From: Amycolatopsis sp. A133
Lineage (GTDB): Bacteria > Actinomycetota > Actinomycetes > Mycobacteriales > Pseudonocardiaceae
Direction of reading: 5' to 3'
NCBI RefSeq assembly: GCF_031082405.1
Contig: NZ_JAVHJU010000008.1
Coordinates: 1 to 64,000, forward strand
DNA length: 64,000 nt
Made by a program: the position numbers and the translations under genes. Shown piece after piece: positions 1-10,506 of this stretch. The first letter of the stretch is position 1. Each line of letters starts with the position of its first letter. The notes beneath the pieces are model-generated. The model was not told the origin of the DNA. It searched no databases and saw only the letters and a list, made by a program, of their open reading frames with translations.

Positions 1-235
1 ACCTCATACGAGGTTTCAATACATAAGCTCTACTGGCTTAGTTCACTAGCACACTGTTGAGTTCTCAAGCAACACACTTCGGACCGCCGCGCCGCGAAGC
101 GCCTTGGTCTTCGGCTATTGTTTCAAGCTTTGTTCCAGGGATACCACCCTGGTTCGGGACCACCCACTCTACCACGATCGTGGGAGCTTGGTTCGTGTTC
201 CCGGCGGCCGCTCGGTTTCCCTGGCGACTTGGAGA
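1..235 (-). promoter_or_regulatory. Probable leader/promoter region of an rRNA operon (16S gene off the left edge)
   Basis: Read on the minus strand, this stretch ends in a segment containing CTTGAGAACTCAACAGTGTG. That resembles the boxA-like conserved segment of actinobacterial 16S leaders. It is followed by a small hairpin (ACCTC/GAGGT type) at positions 1-14. Further upstream on the minus strand are two hexamers that could be -10 elements, TAGAGT (171 to 166) and TAAAGT (241 to 236), with no convincing -35. No protein frame with actinobacterial codon bias is present. Because a protein gene (LtrA family) lies upstream rather than a 16S 3' end, a 16S leader fits better than a 16S-23S spacer. 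The 16S itself is not in the window, so this is inference from leader similarity. Confidence 0.5.
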
Positions 236-254
236 ACTTTACATGCCCCCGAAA

Positions 255-282
255 CCCCCTTGCACGGGGGGGTACCTTTTTT
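255..282. terminator. Weak hairpin with T-run downstream of the LtrA-family gene
   Basis: CCCCC (255-259) and GGGGG (266-270) can pair around a six-base loop. On the plus strand a run of six T follows after GGTACC (277-282). It lies between the end of the minus-strand LtrA-family gene and the presumed rRNA leader. The T-run suits plus-strand termination, although no plus-strand gene feeds into it. On the minus strand the tail is only TTT. It may insulate the rRNA promoter region. Confidence 0.3.
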
Positions 283-318
283 CGCGTCAGGCCCCTGACC
301 TGCACCGATCCGCCGGAA

Positions 319-1494
319 CTAGCGCCGCGGCGACCCGTGGGTCGCGACGACCGTCAGCACGACCAAAGCGGCCGCGAGCCCGGCGGTCACGTGGATCGGC
401 GCCGGTGTGAAGGACGCCGCCAGGACGAGCACCGCCGTCACCGGGAAGCCGACGGCGATCGGGCGGCACTCGTTGGTCGGGCCGATGTGCAGCAGCCACA
501 CGCTGAGCAGGAAGACCGCGACCGGCACCGTGGTCGGCAGGGCCGCGGCGACCCCGCCGAGGTGCAGCGTCCCCGTGTCGTAGGCGACCGCCACTTCGAG
601 GCCGGCGCCGACGGCCGCGACGGAAGCGAAGATGAAGTAGTGGCCGTACCCCCAGCTCATCGACGTGAACATGCCCGGACGGCGGACGAGCCGCGTGTGC
701 CCCGGCCGGTCGAAGTAGAGCCACCACATCGAGAACACGAGGACGAGTGCGGCCGCGGCCAGGGAGATCAGCGCGCCCCCGTGCCCGGGTTCGGCGGCGC
801 CCTCCTTGACCGCGTTCGTCGCACCGAGGATCACCTCGCCGAGCACGATCAGCGTGAACAGGCCGTACCGCTCGGCGATGTGGTGCGGGTGCCACGTTGT
901 GCCCTGCCGTCTCTCGGCCCAGATCGGGACGCCCATCTCCAGCACCGCGAAGACGACGAAGGCGGCCACGCGCACCCCGTGCGGCAGCCACAGGTAGGAG
1001 ACCCACAGCACCTGGACGGCCGTGATGCCGATCGCGTACCGCAGGGCGGCGGGACGGCAGCCCGGGTCCGACCGCGCGGCCCGCAGCCACTGGAACACCA
1101 GCGCGAGCCGCATCAGGACGTACCCGGCGACCATCAGCCGGAAGTCGCCTTCGAACGCGCTCGACACCGCCGCCGCGACGGTCAGGCCGCCGGCGATCTG
1201 CACGAGCGTCGCCAGCCGGTACGGGACGTCGTCGGTGTCGAACGCCGAGGCGAACCAGCTGAAGTTCAGCCAGCCCCACCAGATCGCGAAGAACACCATC
1301 GCGAAGGACGAGACGCCGTGCGCGGCGTGCCCCTCGGTCAGCGCGTGGTGCAGCGCGGCCGCGGCCTGGCCGACGGCGACCACAAAACACAGGTCGAACA
1401 ACAGCTCCAGCGGGGTCGCCACGCGGTGGTGCTCGCCGCTGTCGCGGGAGCGCATCGGCCGGTACCACGCCCGGTGCGGCAGCTGCTCGGTCAT
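319..1494 (-). CDS. LtrA-family (low temperature requirement protein A) membrane protein
   Basis: 391 residues, integral membrane, with many hydrophobic segments. The N-terminal signature TPLELLFDLCFVVAVGQ (about residues 27-43) and the internal HHIAERYGLFTLIVLGE block are characteristic of the LtrA family, named after a Listeria cold-growth locus. The biochemical role of the family is unknown. The length is normal and there is no sign of decay. It is read from its own upstream region, with 425 bp separating it from the exporter gene behind it. The ATG at 1494 is the first good start and directly precedes TEQLPHRAWYRP. Family assignment is secure; function is not. Confidence 0.85.
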   Translation of the reverse strand: MTEQLPHRAWYRPMRSRDSGEHHRVATPLELLFDLCFVVAVGQAAAALHHALTEGHAAHGVSSFAMVFFAIWWGWLNFSWFASAFDTDDVPYRLATLVQIAGGLTVAAAVSSAFEGDFRLMVAGYVLMRLALVFQWLRAARSDPGCRPAALRYAIGITAVQVLWVSYLWLPHGVRVAAFVVFAVLEMGVPIWAERRQGTTWHPHHIAERYGLFTLIVLGEVILGATNAVKEGAAEPGHGGALISLAAAALVLVFSMWWLYFDRPGHTRLVRRPGMFTSMSWGYGHYFIFASVAAVGAGLEVAVAYDTGTLHLGGVAAALPTTVPVAVFLLSVWLLHIGPTNECRPIAVGFPVTAVLVLAASFTPAPIHVTAGLAAALVVLTVVATHGSPRR

Positions 1495-1919
1495 CGGGGC
1501 TCCCCGGGCTCGTGCCTGTCGGACGCGGTCATCCCAACATGATCACGAGCCGCGTGGAAGCACGACACGGGGAAGACGGGCGGGCCCGGTTCCCCCTCCC
1601 CCGGGCCCGCCCGCCGCCGTCACGCGCCGGCGGGCGCCGATGGGCAGCCCTTCCGCGAATGCCGGACGGTCCCCCGCGGACGCCGACATCCACTGGCCGG
1701 AAGGTGACCGAGTGTGTCCATTCCTTCAAACTCCGGACGCCTCGATCGCTCAAGCCGGTCACCCCATCCCCGGGTGGCCGACTGATTACCACTGTCGGTA
1801 GCCAATCCGCGCAGTGAAGGCTCCATAAGACTTACCCGGTTGCTCTGCGTAGCACCAGTGTCTTTCCGTGCTCGTCACTCGGATGGAGCATCGCCGATCT
1901 GCGGAAAGTAGTGTCCGGT
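1495..1919. other. Intergenic region with one strong hairpin
   Basis: No credible gene is present. The open frames here lack normal third-position bias and match nothing recognisable. A 13-bp perfect inverted repeat (arms 1577-1589 and 1601-1613, 11-base loop TTCCCCCTCCC) lies about 85 bp before the LtrA-family start. Its position suggests either transcript termination from the exporter gene upstream or structure in the ltrA-type 5' leader. The part from about 1780 to 1910 is less G+C rich and may hold a minus-strand promoter, but no clear -35/-10 pair was found. Confidence 0.4.
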
Positions 1920-3389
1920 TCAGCCCCGGTGGACATCCGCCGCGGAAGTCTCGTCCTCCTGGGCTGCCCGCTCCTCCTCGAAAGCCCGGTGGCGCCGCGC
2001 CCGGAGCTCGGCGACCGCAAGGACAAGAGCGCCGCACGTCAGGACGGCCGCGCAGCTGAGCGCCACGGTGAGCGCCGTCGGGTAGCCGCTCCCGATGACC
2101 ATGCCGAACACCGACGCGAGTACGGCGGTGCCGATCGCCGTGCCGATCCGCTGGCCGGTCTGCAGCGCGCCGCCGGCGACCCCGGCCATCCGGACCGGCA
2201 CGCACTCCAGCGTCAACGTCGTGTTCGGCGAGATCACCATCCCGCCGCCCACCCCGGCGAACAGCAGCGGCAGCGCGAACGCCCACCCGGACGCCGACGG
2301 CGGGACCAGCTCGGCGAGCAGCGCGACGGCCAGCAGCCCGACGGCGACCATGCCCAGCCCGGTGACGGTGAGCCGCCTGCCGAACCGGGGCACCAGCCGG
2401 CCGGCGACGGCCGCGGACACCGCCGAACCGAGCGCGAACGGCGTCACCGACAGGCCGGACTGCAGGGGCGTGTAGCCGAGGCCCTGCTGGAAGAACACCG
2501 CGAAGACCAGCCAGATCCCGGCGAACCCGCAGAAGTAGAGCGCGCCGACCGCCGCGCCGGTGGCGTACCCCGGGGTGCCGGTGAACAGGCGGGTGTCCAG
2601 CAGCGGCGACCGGCCGCGCCGCACCACCGAATGCTCCCAGCGGACGAACACGACCCCGAAGACGACCGCGATGGGGAACAGCCACCACAGCCGCGTGAGG
2701 CCGCCCTGGTCGGCGTCGACGACCGGGAGCAGCACGCCGAGGACGGCGACCGCGAGCAGCACGATGCCGACGAAGTCGATTTCCGAAGAGATCTTGAGCT
2801 GCTTCTTCTCGCTGCGCGGCAGCAGCCGCAACGCGAGGACGAACGCGAGCACACCGATCGGGACGTTGACGTAGAACACCCAGCGCCAGCCGTCCTGGCT
2901 GCCGAAGACGGCGAGGATGACGCCGCCGAGGATCGGGCCGACCGCCGTCGAGATCCCGACGACCGCGCCGAACATCCCGAACGCGCGGCCGCGCTCGGCG
3001 CCGCGGAAGAGGTCCTGGATCAGGCCGGTGTTCTGCGGGGTGAGCATGCCCGCCGCCACGCCCTGGGCGAGGCGGGCGAGCACCAGCGTGGTCTCGTTCG
3101 GGGCCGCGCCGGCCAGCGCGCTGGTGAGGACGAAGGCGGCGAGGGCGCCGAGGAACATGTTCCGGCGGCCGAACGCGTCGCCGAGGCGGCCGCCGGTGAC
3201 CAGGACCAGGCCGAACGCCAGCGCGTAGCCCGAAACGACCCAGCGGATCCCGCCGCTGCTCGCGTGCAGCCCGGACTGCATCGAGGGGAGGGCGACGTTG
3301 ACGATGCTGACGTCGAGCAGGCCCATGAACCCGGCCGTGAGCGAGACGGCCAGCGCTTTCCAGCGCCGGGGATCGGGTTCGGACGACAT
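1920..3389 (-). CDS. DHA2-family MFS multidrug-type efflux transporter
   Basis: 489 residues with about 14 predicted membrane spans, the layout of DHA2 proton-coupled drug exporters (QacA/EmrB type). The signatures seen are LLDVSIVNVALP in the first span, and GGRLGDAFGRRN (motif A) between spans 2 and 3. A longer frame exists, but ATG at 3389 (MSSEPDPRRWK) has a GAGG sequence about a dozen bases upstream and begins just before the first span. The tail is hydrophilic and acidic. No regulator lies next to it, so the substrate cannot be inferred. It is one of two DHA2 exporters in the window (the other is at 21.3-22.7 kb). Confidence 0.88.
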   Translation of the reverse strand: MSSEPDPRRWKALAVSLTAGFMGLLDVSIVNVALPSMQSGLHASSGGIRWVVSGYALAFGLVLVTGGRLGDAFGRRNMFLGALAAFVLTSALAGAAPNETTLVLARLAQGVAAGMLTPQNTGLIQDLFRGAERGRAFGMFGAVVGISTAVGPILGGVILAVFGSQDGWRWVFYVNVPIGVLAFVLALRLLPRSEKKQLKISSEIDFVGIVLLAVAVLGVLLPVVDADQGGLTRLWWLFPIAVVFGVVFVRWEHSVVRRGRSPLLDTRLFTGTPGYATGAAVGALYFCGFAGIWLVFAVFFQQGLGYTPLQSGLSVTPFALGSAVSAAVAGRLVPRFGRRLTVTGLGMVAVGLLAVALLAELVPPSASGWAFALPLLFAGVGGGMVISPNTTLTLECVPVRMAGVAGGALQTGQRIGTAIGTAVLASVFGMVIGSGYPTALTVALSCAAVLTCGALVLAVAELRARRHRAFEEERAAQEDETSAADVHRG

Positions 3390-3474
3390 CGAAGGGCTGA
3401 CCTCACGCGAGTTCACGGGGCGGGGATACCCACTCGGCAAACACGAAAGGGGGGATGTGCGCGCGGACCGCCCG

Positions 3475-6400
3475 TCAGGTGGAAGCGGTGATCCCGCGGA
3501 TGCCCTTGAGCTCGCCGATCAGCATGGAGCTGACCTTCACCGGGTAGTCGTAGAGCGCGAAGACCGTCTGGTTCTTCCCCACCAGCTTGAGGTGGACCGG
3601 GGTCTCCCCCTTGTGCGCCAGCAGCGTGGACCGCAGCTCGCTGACCACGGACTGGTCGATCTTCTCGGCCGCCGCGAGCAGCACCAGCGGCGGCTCGTCG
3701 TCGCCGTTGCCCGTGCCCACCTCCGACAGGTCGAGCGTCGCCAGGCCGCCGCCGAAGATCGACATCTTGTCTTCGCGCCAGTTGACCCGGCCCTTGACCA
3801 GGACCGCGTTGTCCTCGATGAGCTCACCCGCGAAGAGGGCGTACGACTTGGGGAAGAACAGCACCTCGAGCGAGGCGTCCATGTCCTCGACCGTGCAGAT
3901 CGCCCAGGGCTCGCCCTTCTTGTTGACCCGCCGTTCGAGCGAGGTGATCAGCCCGGAGATCACCAGCTCGCCTTCCTTCGGCGGATCGTTGAGGATGCTC
4001 GCGATCGGCTTCGGGGCGTGCTTGCGCAGGATCCGCTCGGCGCCGTCCAGCGGGTGCGCCGAGACGTACAGGCCGAGCATCTCGCGCTCGTAGGCGAGCA
4101 GCTGCTTGCGCGGGTACTCCTCCTCGCCGAACTTCAGGTGCGCGAGCGGGGACGACGACGGCGCCGCCTCCCCCTCGTCGCCGCCGAAGCCGAACAGGTC
4201 GAACTGGCCCATCGCCTCCTGGCGCTTGAGCGGGACGACCGCTTCGACCGCGTCCTCGTGGACCTGGATCATCGACAGCCGCGTGTGGCCGAGCGAGTCG
4301 AAGCCGCCCGCCTTGATCAGCGACTCGATGACCCGCTTGTTGCAGACCACGAGCTCGGACTTGTCGAGGAAGTCGGTGAAGGAGGCGTACTTGCCCTTCT
4401 CCTCGCGGGTCTTGATGATCGACTCGACGACGTTCGCGCCGACGTTGCGGACGGCACCGAGCCCGAAGCGGATGTCGTCCCCGACGGCCGCGAAGCGCAG
4501 GGCCGATTCGTTGACGTCCGGCGGCAGCACCTTGATGCCGAGGCGGCGGCACTCGGACAGGTAGACCGCCGACTTGTCCTTGTTGTCGCCGACCGACGTC
4601 AGCAGCGCGGCCATGTACTCCGCGGTGAAGTTCGCCTTGAGGTACGCGGTCCAGTACGAGATCAGGCCGTACGCGGCCGCGTGGCTCTTGTTGAACGCGT
4701 AGCCGGCGAACGGGAGGATCGTGTCCCACAGCGCCTTGATCGCCTCGGGCGAGAAGCCGCCGGGCCGCAGGTCGCTGGCCCGCATGCCGGCCTCGAAGCC
4801 CTCGTACTCCTTGTCGAGGACTTCCTTCTTCTTCTTGCCCATCGCGCGGCGCAGCACGTCCGCGCGGCCCATCGTGTACCCGGCCACCTTCTGGCCGATG
4901 TGCATGATCTGCTCTTGGTACACGATCAGGCCGTAGGTGTCGGCCAGGATCTCCCGCAGCGGCTCGTCGAGCTCCGGGTGGATCGGCTTGACCTTCTGCC
5001 GGTTGTTCTTGCGGTCGGCGTAGTCGTTGTGCGCGTTCATGCCCATCGGGCCGGGGCGGTACAGCGCGCCGACCGCGACGATGTCGTCGAACACCGTGGG
5101 CTCCATGCGGCGCAGCAGGTCGCGCATGGGGCCGCCGTCCAGCTGGAACACGCCGAGCGTGTCGCCACGGGCCAGCAGCTTGTACGTCTCGGGGTCGTCG
5201 ACGCCCAGGGTGTCGAGGTCGACGTCGATCCCGCGGTTGGTCTTGATGTTGTCGATCGCGTCACCGATGACGGTGAGGTTGCGCAGGCCGAGGAAGTCCA
5301 TCTTCAGCAGGCCGATGGCCTCGCACGACGGGTAGTCCCAGCCGGTGATGATCGAGCCGTCGTCGCGCTGCCAGAGCGGGATGGCGTTGGTCAGCGGCTC
5401 GCTGGACATGATGACCGCGCAGGCGTGGACGCCGGCGTTGCGGATCAGGCCCTCGAGGCCGCGGGCGGTCTCGAAGATCGTCTTGCACTCGTCGTCGGTC
5501 TCGACGAGCGCGCGGACCTCGGCGGCTTCGCCGTAGCGCTCGTGCTTCGAGTCGACGATGCCCGAGAGCGGGATGTCCTTCGCCATGATCGGCGGCGGCA
5601 GCGCCTTGGAGATCTTGTCCGCGATCGCGTAGCCGGGCTGGCCGAAGTGGACCCGCGCGGAGTCCTTGATCGCCGCTTTGGTCTTGATCGTGCCGAAGGT
5701 GATGACCTGGGCGACCTTGTCCGCGCCGTACTTGTCCGTCGCGTACCGGATCATCTCGCCGCGCCGGCGGTCGTCGAAGTCGATGTCGATGTCGGGCATC
5801 GAGACGCGCTCGGGGTTGAGGAACCGCTCGAACAGCAGCTTCTGCGGGATCGGGTCCAGGTTGGTGATGCCGAGGACGTACGCGACCAGCGACCCGGCGG
5901 CCGAACCACGGCCGGGGCCGACCCGGATGCCGACCTTGCGGGCGTAGCTGATGAGGTCGGCGACGATCAGGAAGTAGGCCGGGAAGCCCTTCCCGATGAT
6001 GACGTCGAGCTCGATCTCGATCCGCTCGTTGTAGGACTCGTCCGGCACGCCGTCCGGGAAGCGCCACTTGAGGCCGCGCTGGACCTCTTCGCGCAGCCAG
6101 CCGCCCTGGTCGTAGCCCTCCGGCACCTCGAAGAACGGCAGCCGGTCCTTGTGCGCGTAGACCTCGTCGTAGGACTCGACGCGCTCGGCGATCAGCAGCG
6201 TCGTGTCAGCCGCGCCCGGGACCTCCTTGTCCCAGTACTCGCGCATCTCCGCGGCGGACTTGAGGTAGTAACCGTCGCCGTCGAACTTGAACCGGGTCGG
6301 GTCGTTGAGGGTCTTGCCCGCCTGGACGCACAGCAGCGCCGAGTGCGTGTCCGCCTGGTCCTTGGTGACGTAGTGCGAGTCGTTGGTGGCGATCGGCTTG

Positions 6401-7062
6401 AGGTCGAGCAGCCGGCCGATCTCCAGCAGGCCCTCGCGGACCGACCGCTCGATCGGCAGGCCGTGGTCCATCAGTTCGAGGAAGAAGTTGTCGGCGCCGA
6501 AGATGTCCTTGTAGTCGGACGCGGCCTGGATCGCCGCCTCCTTCTGGCCCAGCCGCAGCCGGGTCTGCACCTCGCCGGACGGGCAGCCCGTCGTCGCGAT
6601 GATGCCGGCGTGGTTCTCGGAGATGAGCTCGCGGTCCATCCGGGGCTTGCGGTAGTAGCCCTGCATGCTGGCCAGCGAAGACAGCTTGAAGAGGTTCCGC
6701 AGCCCGGTCGCGTCCGCCGCGAGCATGGTCATGTGCGTGTACGCACCGCCACCGGAGACGTCGCCGCCCTCACCGAACTCGTCCGAGCCGCGCTGGTTGG
6801 CCTGCCCCCAGAAGACGGGCTTCTTGTGGAAGCGGCTCTCCGGGGCGATGTAGGCCTCGATGCCGATGATCGGCTTGATGCCCACCTTCTTGGCCTGCTG
6901 GTAGAACTCGTCGCCGCCGTACATGTTGCCGTGGTCGGTCATGCCGACCGCGGGCATGCCGAGGCGCGACGCCTCCGCGAAGAGGGGAGCGATCTTCGCC
7001 GCACCGTCGAGCATCGAGTACTCGGTGTGGACGTGCAGGTGGACGAAAGAATCGTTCGACAC
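3475..7062 (-). CDS. dnaE: DNA polymerase III alpha subunit (DnaE1)
   Basis: Catalytic subunit of the replicative polymerase, about 1195 residues. The PHP domain starts with HLHVH (residues 8-12), followed by TDHGNMYG and GIEAYI. These metal-ligand motifs are intact; in mycobacterial DnaE1 this domain is the 3'-5' proofreading exonuclease. The palm carries PDIDIDF (about 423-429) and KMDFLGLR with Asp about 589, which make up the catalytic aspartate triad. The helix-hairpin-helix, OB-fold and C-terminal regions follow at normal length. GTG at 7062 (VSNDSFVH) is preferred over upstream TTG because GGAGG sits nine bases before it. It stands alone, with an essential housekeeping role. Confidence 0.97.
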   Translation of the reverse strand: MSNDSFVHLHVHTEYSMLDGAAKIAPLFAEASRLGMPAVGMTDHGNMYGGDEFYQQAKKVGIKPIIGIEAYIAPESRFHKKPVFWGQANQRGSDEFGEGGDVSGGGAYTHMTMLAADATGLRNLFKLSSLASMQGYYRKPRMDRELISENHAGIIATTGCPSGEVQTRLRLGQKEAAIQAASDYKDIFGADNFFLELMDHGLPIERSVREGLLEIGRLLDLKPIATNDSHYVTKDQADTHSALLCVQAGKTLNDPTRFKFDGDGYYLKSAAEMREYWDKEVPGAADTTLLIAERVESYDEVYAHKDRLPFFEVPEGYDQGGWLREEVQRGLKWRFPDGVPDESYNERIEIELDVIIGKGFPAYFLIVADLISYARKVGIRVGPGRGSAAGSLVAYVLGITNLDPIPQKLLFERFLNPERVSMPDIDIDFDDRRRGEMIRYATDKYGADKVAQVITFGTIKTKAAIKDSARVHFGQPGYAIADKISKALPPPIMAKDIPLSGIVDSKHERYGEAAEVRALVETDDECKTIFETARGLEGLIRNAGVHACAVIMSSEPLTNAIPLWQRDDGSIITGWDYPSCEAIGLLKMDFLGLRNLTVIGDAIDNIKTNRGIDVDLDTLGVDDPETYKLLARGDTLGVFQLDGGPMRDLLRRMEPTVFDDIVAVGALYRPGPMGMNAHNDYADRKNNRQKVKPIHPELDEPLREILADTYGLIVYQEQIMHIGQKVAGYTMGRADVLRRAMGKKKKEVLDKEYEGFEAGMRASDLRPGGFSPEAIKALWDTILPFAGYAFNKSHAAAYGLISYWTAYLKANFTAEYMAALLTSVGDNKDKSAVYLSECRRLGIKVLPPDVNESALRFAAVGDDIRFGLGAVRNVGANVVESIIKTREEKGKYASFTDFLDKSELVVCNKRVIESLIKAGGFDSLGHTRLSMIQVHEDAVEAVVPLKRQEAMGQFDLFGFGGDEGEAAPSSSPLAHLKFGEEEYPRKQLLAYEREMLGLYVSAHPLDGAERILRKHAPKPIASILNDPPKEGELVISGLITSLERRVNKKGEPWAICTVEDMDASLEVLFFPKSYALFAGELIEDNAVLVKGRVNWREDKMSIFGGGLATLDLSEVGTGNGDDEPPLVLLAAAEKIDQSVVSELRSTLLAHKGETPVHLKLVGKNQTVFALYDYPVKVSSMLIGELKGIRGITAST

Positions 7063-7386
7063 CAGCAAAAACCTCCCCTAGGTGGATCGGACCGGCGCGC
7101 CCGGGCCTCCCACCCTATCCCGCACTCGCCGGGCTCGATTGTGCGCCTCGGCGGGGCCGGACGAGTGCACCGACGCGCGGCTCCTTCGGCGGAAACGATC
7201 ACGACACGCGCCGCTGCCGGACGGTCACGCGGACGGCATCCCGGCGACCTCCGGGCGAGCCAGGCCACCCGGTGAGGTGAACCACAGACGCCGTCGCTCG
7301 CGTTGACAGCCCGAATCCCGGGACCGAGCATTCCCGCCATGAACCTGTCTGACAGCCAGACAGCCGGACAAGGTGGTCCTCGCCGG
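7063..7386. other. Divergent intergenic region between dnaE and the asparagine operon
   Basis: The dnaE Shine-Dalgarno (GGGGAGG on the minus strand) lies at about 7072-7078. The rest is G+C-rich spacer without recognisable genes until the palindrome at 7345-7363. A short frame from 7303 or 7339 continues into the FadR-type gene, but it lacks a ribosome-binding site and is treated as untranslated. Confidence 0.5.
7345..7363. promoter_or_regulatory. Palindromic operator candidate for the FadR-type regulator
   Basis: CTGTCTGACAGCCAGACAG is a perfect 7-bp inverted repeat with a 5-bp spacer. It contains the TGTCTGACA core, of the kind bound by FadR/FCD-subfamily GntR regulators (TNGT-N3-ACNA type). 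It lies 24 bp before the chosen GTG start of the regulator gene, the classic position for autoregulation of a regulator-permease-enzyme operon. The match to family operators is from memory; binding is inferred. Confidence 0.5.
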
Positions 7387-8043
7387 GTGAGCGCCATGGA
7401 AGCCGTGCTGGCCCACCTGCGCGCGTCGATCGAGCGCGGCGAGTACGCCGTCGGCGCGAAGCTCCCCTCCGAAGCCGCCCTGAGCAGGGAGTTCGAGGTC
7501 AGCCGGTCGGTGGTCCGGGAAGCTCTGCGCGGGCTGCAGGCGCTCGGCATGACCGAGTCGAAGACCGGCAAGGGCACCTTCGTCACCGCGACCGGCCCGG
7601 CCGACAACCCCACCTTCGGGCCCTACTCGGCCCGCGATCTCATCGAAGTGCGCCGGCACGTCGAGATCCCCGTCGCCGGGTACGCGGCCGTGCGCCGCAG
7701 CCAGGACGACCTCGACCTGCTCGCGCACCTGCTCGACCGGATGGACGCCGAGACCGACAACACGGCCTGGGTCGCGCTCGACTCGCTCTTCCACATCACC
7801 ATCGCCCAGGCCTCGGGCAACCCCGTGTTCGGGAAGGTGATCGAGGAGATCCGCGACGCGCTCGCCCGCCAGTCCGCCTTCCTCAACCAGCTCGGCGACC
7901 GGCGCTGCCGGTCGAACGTCGAGCACCGGCAGATCGTCACGGCGATCGCCGATGGCTCCGAGGCCGCCGCCGTCGAAGCCATGACGGCGCACCTCACGCA
8001 CGTCGAAGCCACTCTGACCAGCATCGTGAACGGGGACCAGTGA
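7387..8043 (+). CDS. FadR-subfamily GntR transcriptional regulator of the asparagine operon
   Basis: About 218 residues. The winged helix-turn-helix is in the first third ([28 protein letters not shown]), then an FCD ligand-binding domain with the metal-site motif [15 protein letters not shown] at 7387 is chosen because AGGTGG lies ten bases upstream and because earlier in-frame ATG codons (such as 7339) would place the palindrome at 7345-7363 inside the coding region. The stop overlaps the permease start (GTGA), so the three genes are translationally coupled. It probably represses uptake and hydrolysis of asparagine or a related amino acid. The ligand could equally be aspartate or another product. 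Confidence 0.88.
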   Translation: MSAMEAVLAHLRASIERGEYAVGAKLPSEAALSREFEVSRSVVREALRGLQALGMTESKTGKGTFVTATGPADNPTFGPYSARDLIEVRRHVEIPVAGYAAVRRSQDDLDLLAHLLDRMDAETDNTAWVALDSLFHITIAQASGNPVFGKVIEEIRDALARQSAFLNQLGDRRCRSNVEHRQIVTAIADGSEAAAVEAMTAHLTHVEATLTSIVNGDQ

Positions 8044-9461
8044 CCGAGCAAACCCTCACCGCCACGACCCCGGACGCGGGCGACGCCGGCTACCACAAGG
8101 CCTTGAAGCCCCGGCACGTCAACATGATCGCCATCGGCGGGGCGATCGGCACCGGCCTCTTCCTCGGTGCGGGCGGACGGCTCGCCCAGGCCGGGCCGGC
8201 GCTGGCGATCGTCTACGCCGTCTGCGGGCTCTTCGCCTTCTTCGTCGTCCGCGCGCTCGGCGAGCTGATCCTGTACCGGCCCTCCAGCGGCGCCTTCGTC
8301 TCCTACGCCCGCGAGTTCATGGGCGAGAAGGGCGCGTACGTCGCCGGCTGGATGCACTTCCTCAACTGGTCGACCACCGGCATCGCCGACATCACGGCGA
8401 TCGCGCTGTACGCGCACTTCTGGTCGTTCTTCTCGCCGATCCCGCAGTGGGTGCTCGCGCTGATCGCGCTCGCCGTGGTCCTGACGCTGAACATGGTGTC
8501 GGTGAAGCTGTTCGGCGAGATGGAGTTCTGGTTCGCCATCATCAAGGTCGCCGCGCTCGTGCTGTTCATGGTGATCGGCATCTTCCTGCTGGTGACGCAG
8601 ACGCCGATCGACGGCGTCGCGGGCGGCCCGCAGCTGATCGCCGACCACGGCGGGATCTTCCCGTCCGGGCTGCTGCCGATGGTGCTGATCGTGCAGGGCG
8701 TGGTGTTCGCCTACGCCTCGGTCGAGCTGGTCGGCGTCGCCGCGGGCGAGACCGAGCACCCGGAGAAGATCATGCCGAAGGCGATCAACTCCATCATGTG
8801 GCGCATCCTCGTGTTCTACGTCGGCTCGGTCGTGCTGCTGGCGATGCTGCTGCCCTGGAGCTCCTACACGAAGGACCAGAGCCCGTTCGTCACCGTGCTC
8901 TCGCACCTGGGTGTGCCCGCCGCGGACAGCGTGATGAACCTGGTCGTGCTCACCGCGGCGCTGTCGAGCCTGAACTCCGGCCTGTACTCGACCGGCCGCA
9001 TCCTGCGGTCGATGGCGGTGGCGGGCTCGGCGCCGAAGTTCACCGGCGTGATGAACCGCAACCACGTGCCCTACGGCGGGATCCTGCTGACCGCGGCCGT
9101 CTGCGTGCTCGGCGTCGGGCTCAACTACCTGGTGCCGAAGGAGGCCTTCGACATCGTGCTCAACTTCGCCGCGATCGGCATCCTCGCCACCTGGGCCATC
9201 ATCGTGCTCTGCCACCTGCTGTTCGTGCGCAAGGCCGAGCGCGACGGCCTCGAGCGGCCGTCGTTCCGGCTGCCGTTCTCGCCGTACACCGAGATCGCGA
9301 CGCTGGTGTTCCTCGCCGCCGTCGTTGTCCTGATGGGCTTCGACGAGACCGGCCGGATCACCCTGCTGGCGCTGCCCGTGATCCTCGTCGCCCTGGTCGC
9401 GGGCTGGTTCGGCGTGCGCAAGCGGATCGACATGCGCGCGTTCGACGAGGAGGGGCTGTGA
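8040..9461 (+). CDS. APC-superfamily amino-acid permease (AnsP/CycA-like)
   Basis: 473 residues, 12 predicted membrane spans. The N-terminal block [17 protein letters not shown] is the substrate/Na+-site signature of the amino acid transporter (AAT) family that includes asparagine, GABA and D-serine/glycine permeases. The GTG start overlaps the regulator stop by 4 bp, and the stop overlaps the asparaginase start by 4 bp. That tight coupling to an asparaginase makes asparagine the most probable substrate. This is inference from context; the sequence alone does not separate AnsP from related permeases. Confidence 0.88.
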   Translation: MTEQTLTATTPDAGDAGYHKALKPRHVNMIAIGGAIGTGLFLGAGGRLAQAGPALAIVYAVCGLFAFFVVRALGELILYRPSSGAFVSYAREFMGEKGAYVAGWMHFLNWSTTGIADITAIALYAHFWSFFSPIPQWVLALIALAVVLTLNMVSVKLFGEMEFWFAIIKVAALVLFMVIGIFLLVTQTPIDGVAGGPQLIADHGGIFPSGLLPMVLIVQGVVFAYASVELVGVAAGETEHPEKIMPKAINSIMWRILVFYVGSVVLLAMLLPWSSYTKDQSPFVTVLSHLGVPAADSVMNLVVLTAALSSLNSGLYSTGRILRSMAVAGSAPKFTGVMNRNHVPYGGILLTAAVCVLGVGLNYLVPKEAFDIVLNFAAIGILATWAIIVLCHLLFVRKAERDGLERPSFRLPFSPYTEIATLVFLAAVVVLMGFDETGRITLLALPVILVALVAGWFGVRKRIDMRAFDEEGL

Positions 9462-10384
9462 GCCACGAACCCCTCGCCGAGCTGGTCCGCGGCGGGATGG
9501 TCGAGGGTGTCCACCACGGGTCCCTCGTGGTGCTCGCCCCGGACGGCTCGACGCTGTTCGCCGCCGGGGACGTCGACACCGCGGTGTACCCGCGGTCGAC
9601 GGCGAAACCGCTGCAGGCGACGGCGATGGCGCGGCTGGGGCTGCGCCTGTCCCCCGCCGGGTTCGCGATCGCCGCGGCCAGCCACTCCGGCGAGCCGATG
9701 CACCTGGACGCCGTCCTCGAAGTCCTCGACGGGCGCTCCCCCGACCGGCTGGGCAACCCGGCGGACTTCCCGTTCGACCCGGTCGAGCGCGACCGCTGGA
9801 TCGCCGCCGGCCGGGCGCCGGCCCGGCTGGCGCACAACTGCTCCGGCAAGCACGCGGCGATGCTCGCGACGTGCGCGCTGAACGGCTGGACGGCCGAGGG
9901 CTACCTCGACCCGGCCCACCCGCTGCAGCGCGCGATCGCCGCGACCGTCGAGGACCTGACCGGCCGCGGCATCGCGCGGGTCGCGGTCGACGGCTGCGGT
10001 GCGCCGCTCTTCGCGACGACGTTGCGGGGCCTCGCGACGGCCGTGTCGAAGATCGCCACGGCCGCGCCCAGCACGCCGGACCACCTGGTCGCCGCCGGGA
10101 TCCGGACGCACCCGGAACTGGTCGGCGGCAGCCGCCGGGACGTCACCGCCGTCATGCGCGCGGTGCCAGGGCTGATCGCCAAGGACGGTTTCGAGGCCGT
10201 CCAGGTCGCCGCGTTGCCGGACGGCACCGCGATCGCGATCAAGATCGCCGACGGCGGGGACCGGGCCCGCGTGCCCGTGCTCGCCGCGGCGCTGAAGCTG
10301 TGCGGGTTCGACGTCCCGGCCGGCCCGGACACCCTGCGGGTCACCGGAAAACTGGCCGCTTCGGCGGGGAGCACGTCACCGTGA
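9458..10384 (+). CDS. L-asparaginase, Rhizobium etli AnsA / asparaginase II type (PF06089)
   Basis: 308 residues. It hydrolyses asparagine to aspartate and ammonia in the cytoplasm. It belongs to the serine-lysine asparaginase class rather than the bacterial type I/II threonine enzymes. The sequence shows [10 protein letters not shown] with Ser47 and Lys50, SHSGE near 75-79, NCSGKH with Cys128 and Lys131 (metal-site type pair), and DGCGAP with Cys180. These match the catalytic Ser-x-x-Lys and Cys/Lys sites described for the R. etli enzyme. GTG at 9458 overlaps the permease stop (GTGA). It is the last gene of a regulator-permease-asparaginase operon. Confidence 0.9.
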   Translation: MSHEPLAELVRGGMVEGVHHGSLVVLAPDGSTLFAAGDVDTAVYPRSTAKPLQATAMARLGLRLSPAGFAIAAASHSGEPMHLDAVLEVLDGRSPDRLGNPADFPFDPVERDRWIAAGRAPARLAHNCSGKHAAMLATCALNGWTAEGYLDPAHPLQRAIAATVEDLTGRGIARVAVDGCGAPLFATTLRGLATAVSKIATAAPSTPDHLVAAGIRTHPELVGGSRRDVTAVMRAVPGLIAKDGFEAVQVAALPDGTAIAIKIADGGDRARVPVLAAALKLCGFDVPAGPDTLRVTGKLAASAGSTSP

Positions 10385-10506
10385 CAACGGCCTGATGCGG
10401 GCCGAAGAGCCGGCGACGCGGCCGCCGCCGGAGACCCTTGCGCGGGCGAACTGAGGTACGGTCGGATCCGGAAGGATCTACTCCACTTCGGAAGGCGGGG
10501 CCACCG

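Noticed and set aside
118..1542. 474-codon plus-strand frame across the LtrA-family gene
   Set aside because: Arg/Glu/His-rich antisense artefact opposite a recognisable membrane protein.
3298..7275. 1325-codon open frame on the plus strand opposite dnaE
   Set aside because: It is the antisense of an intact, conserved dnaE; its protein is a low-complexity Arg/Asp/Val-rich string typical of high-G+C shadow frames.
8447..9457. Upstream extension of the asparaginase frame through the permease gene
   Set aside because: Reads the permease gene in another phase; the conserved asparaginase N-terminus begins at GTG 9458.
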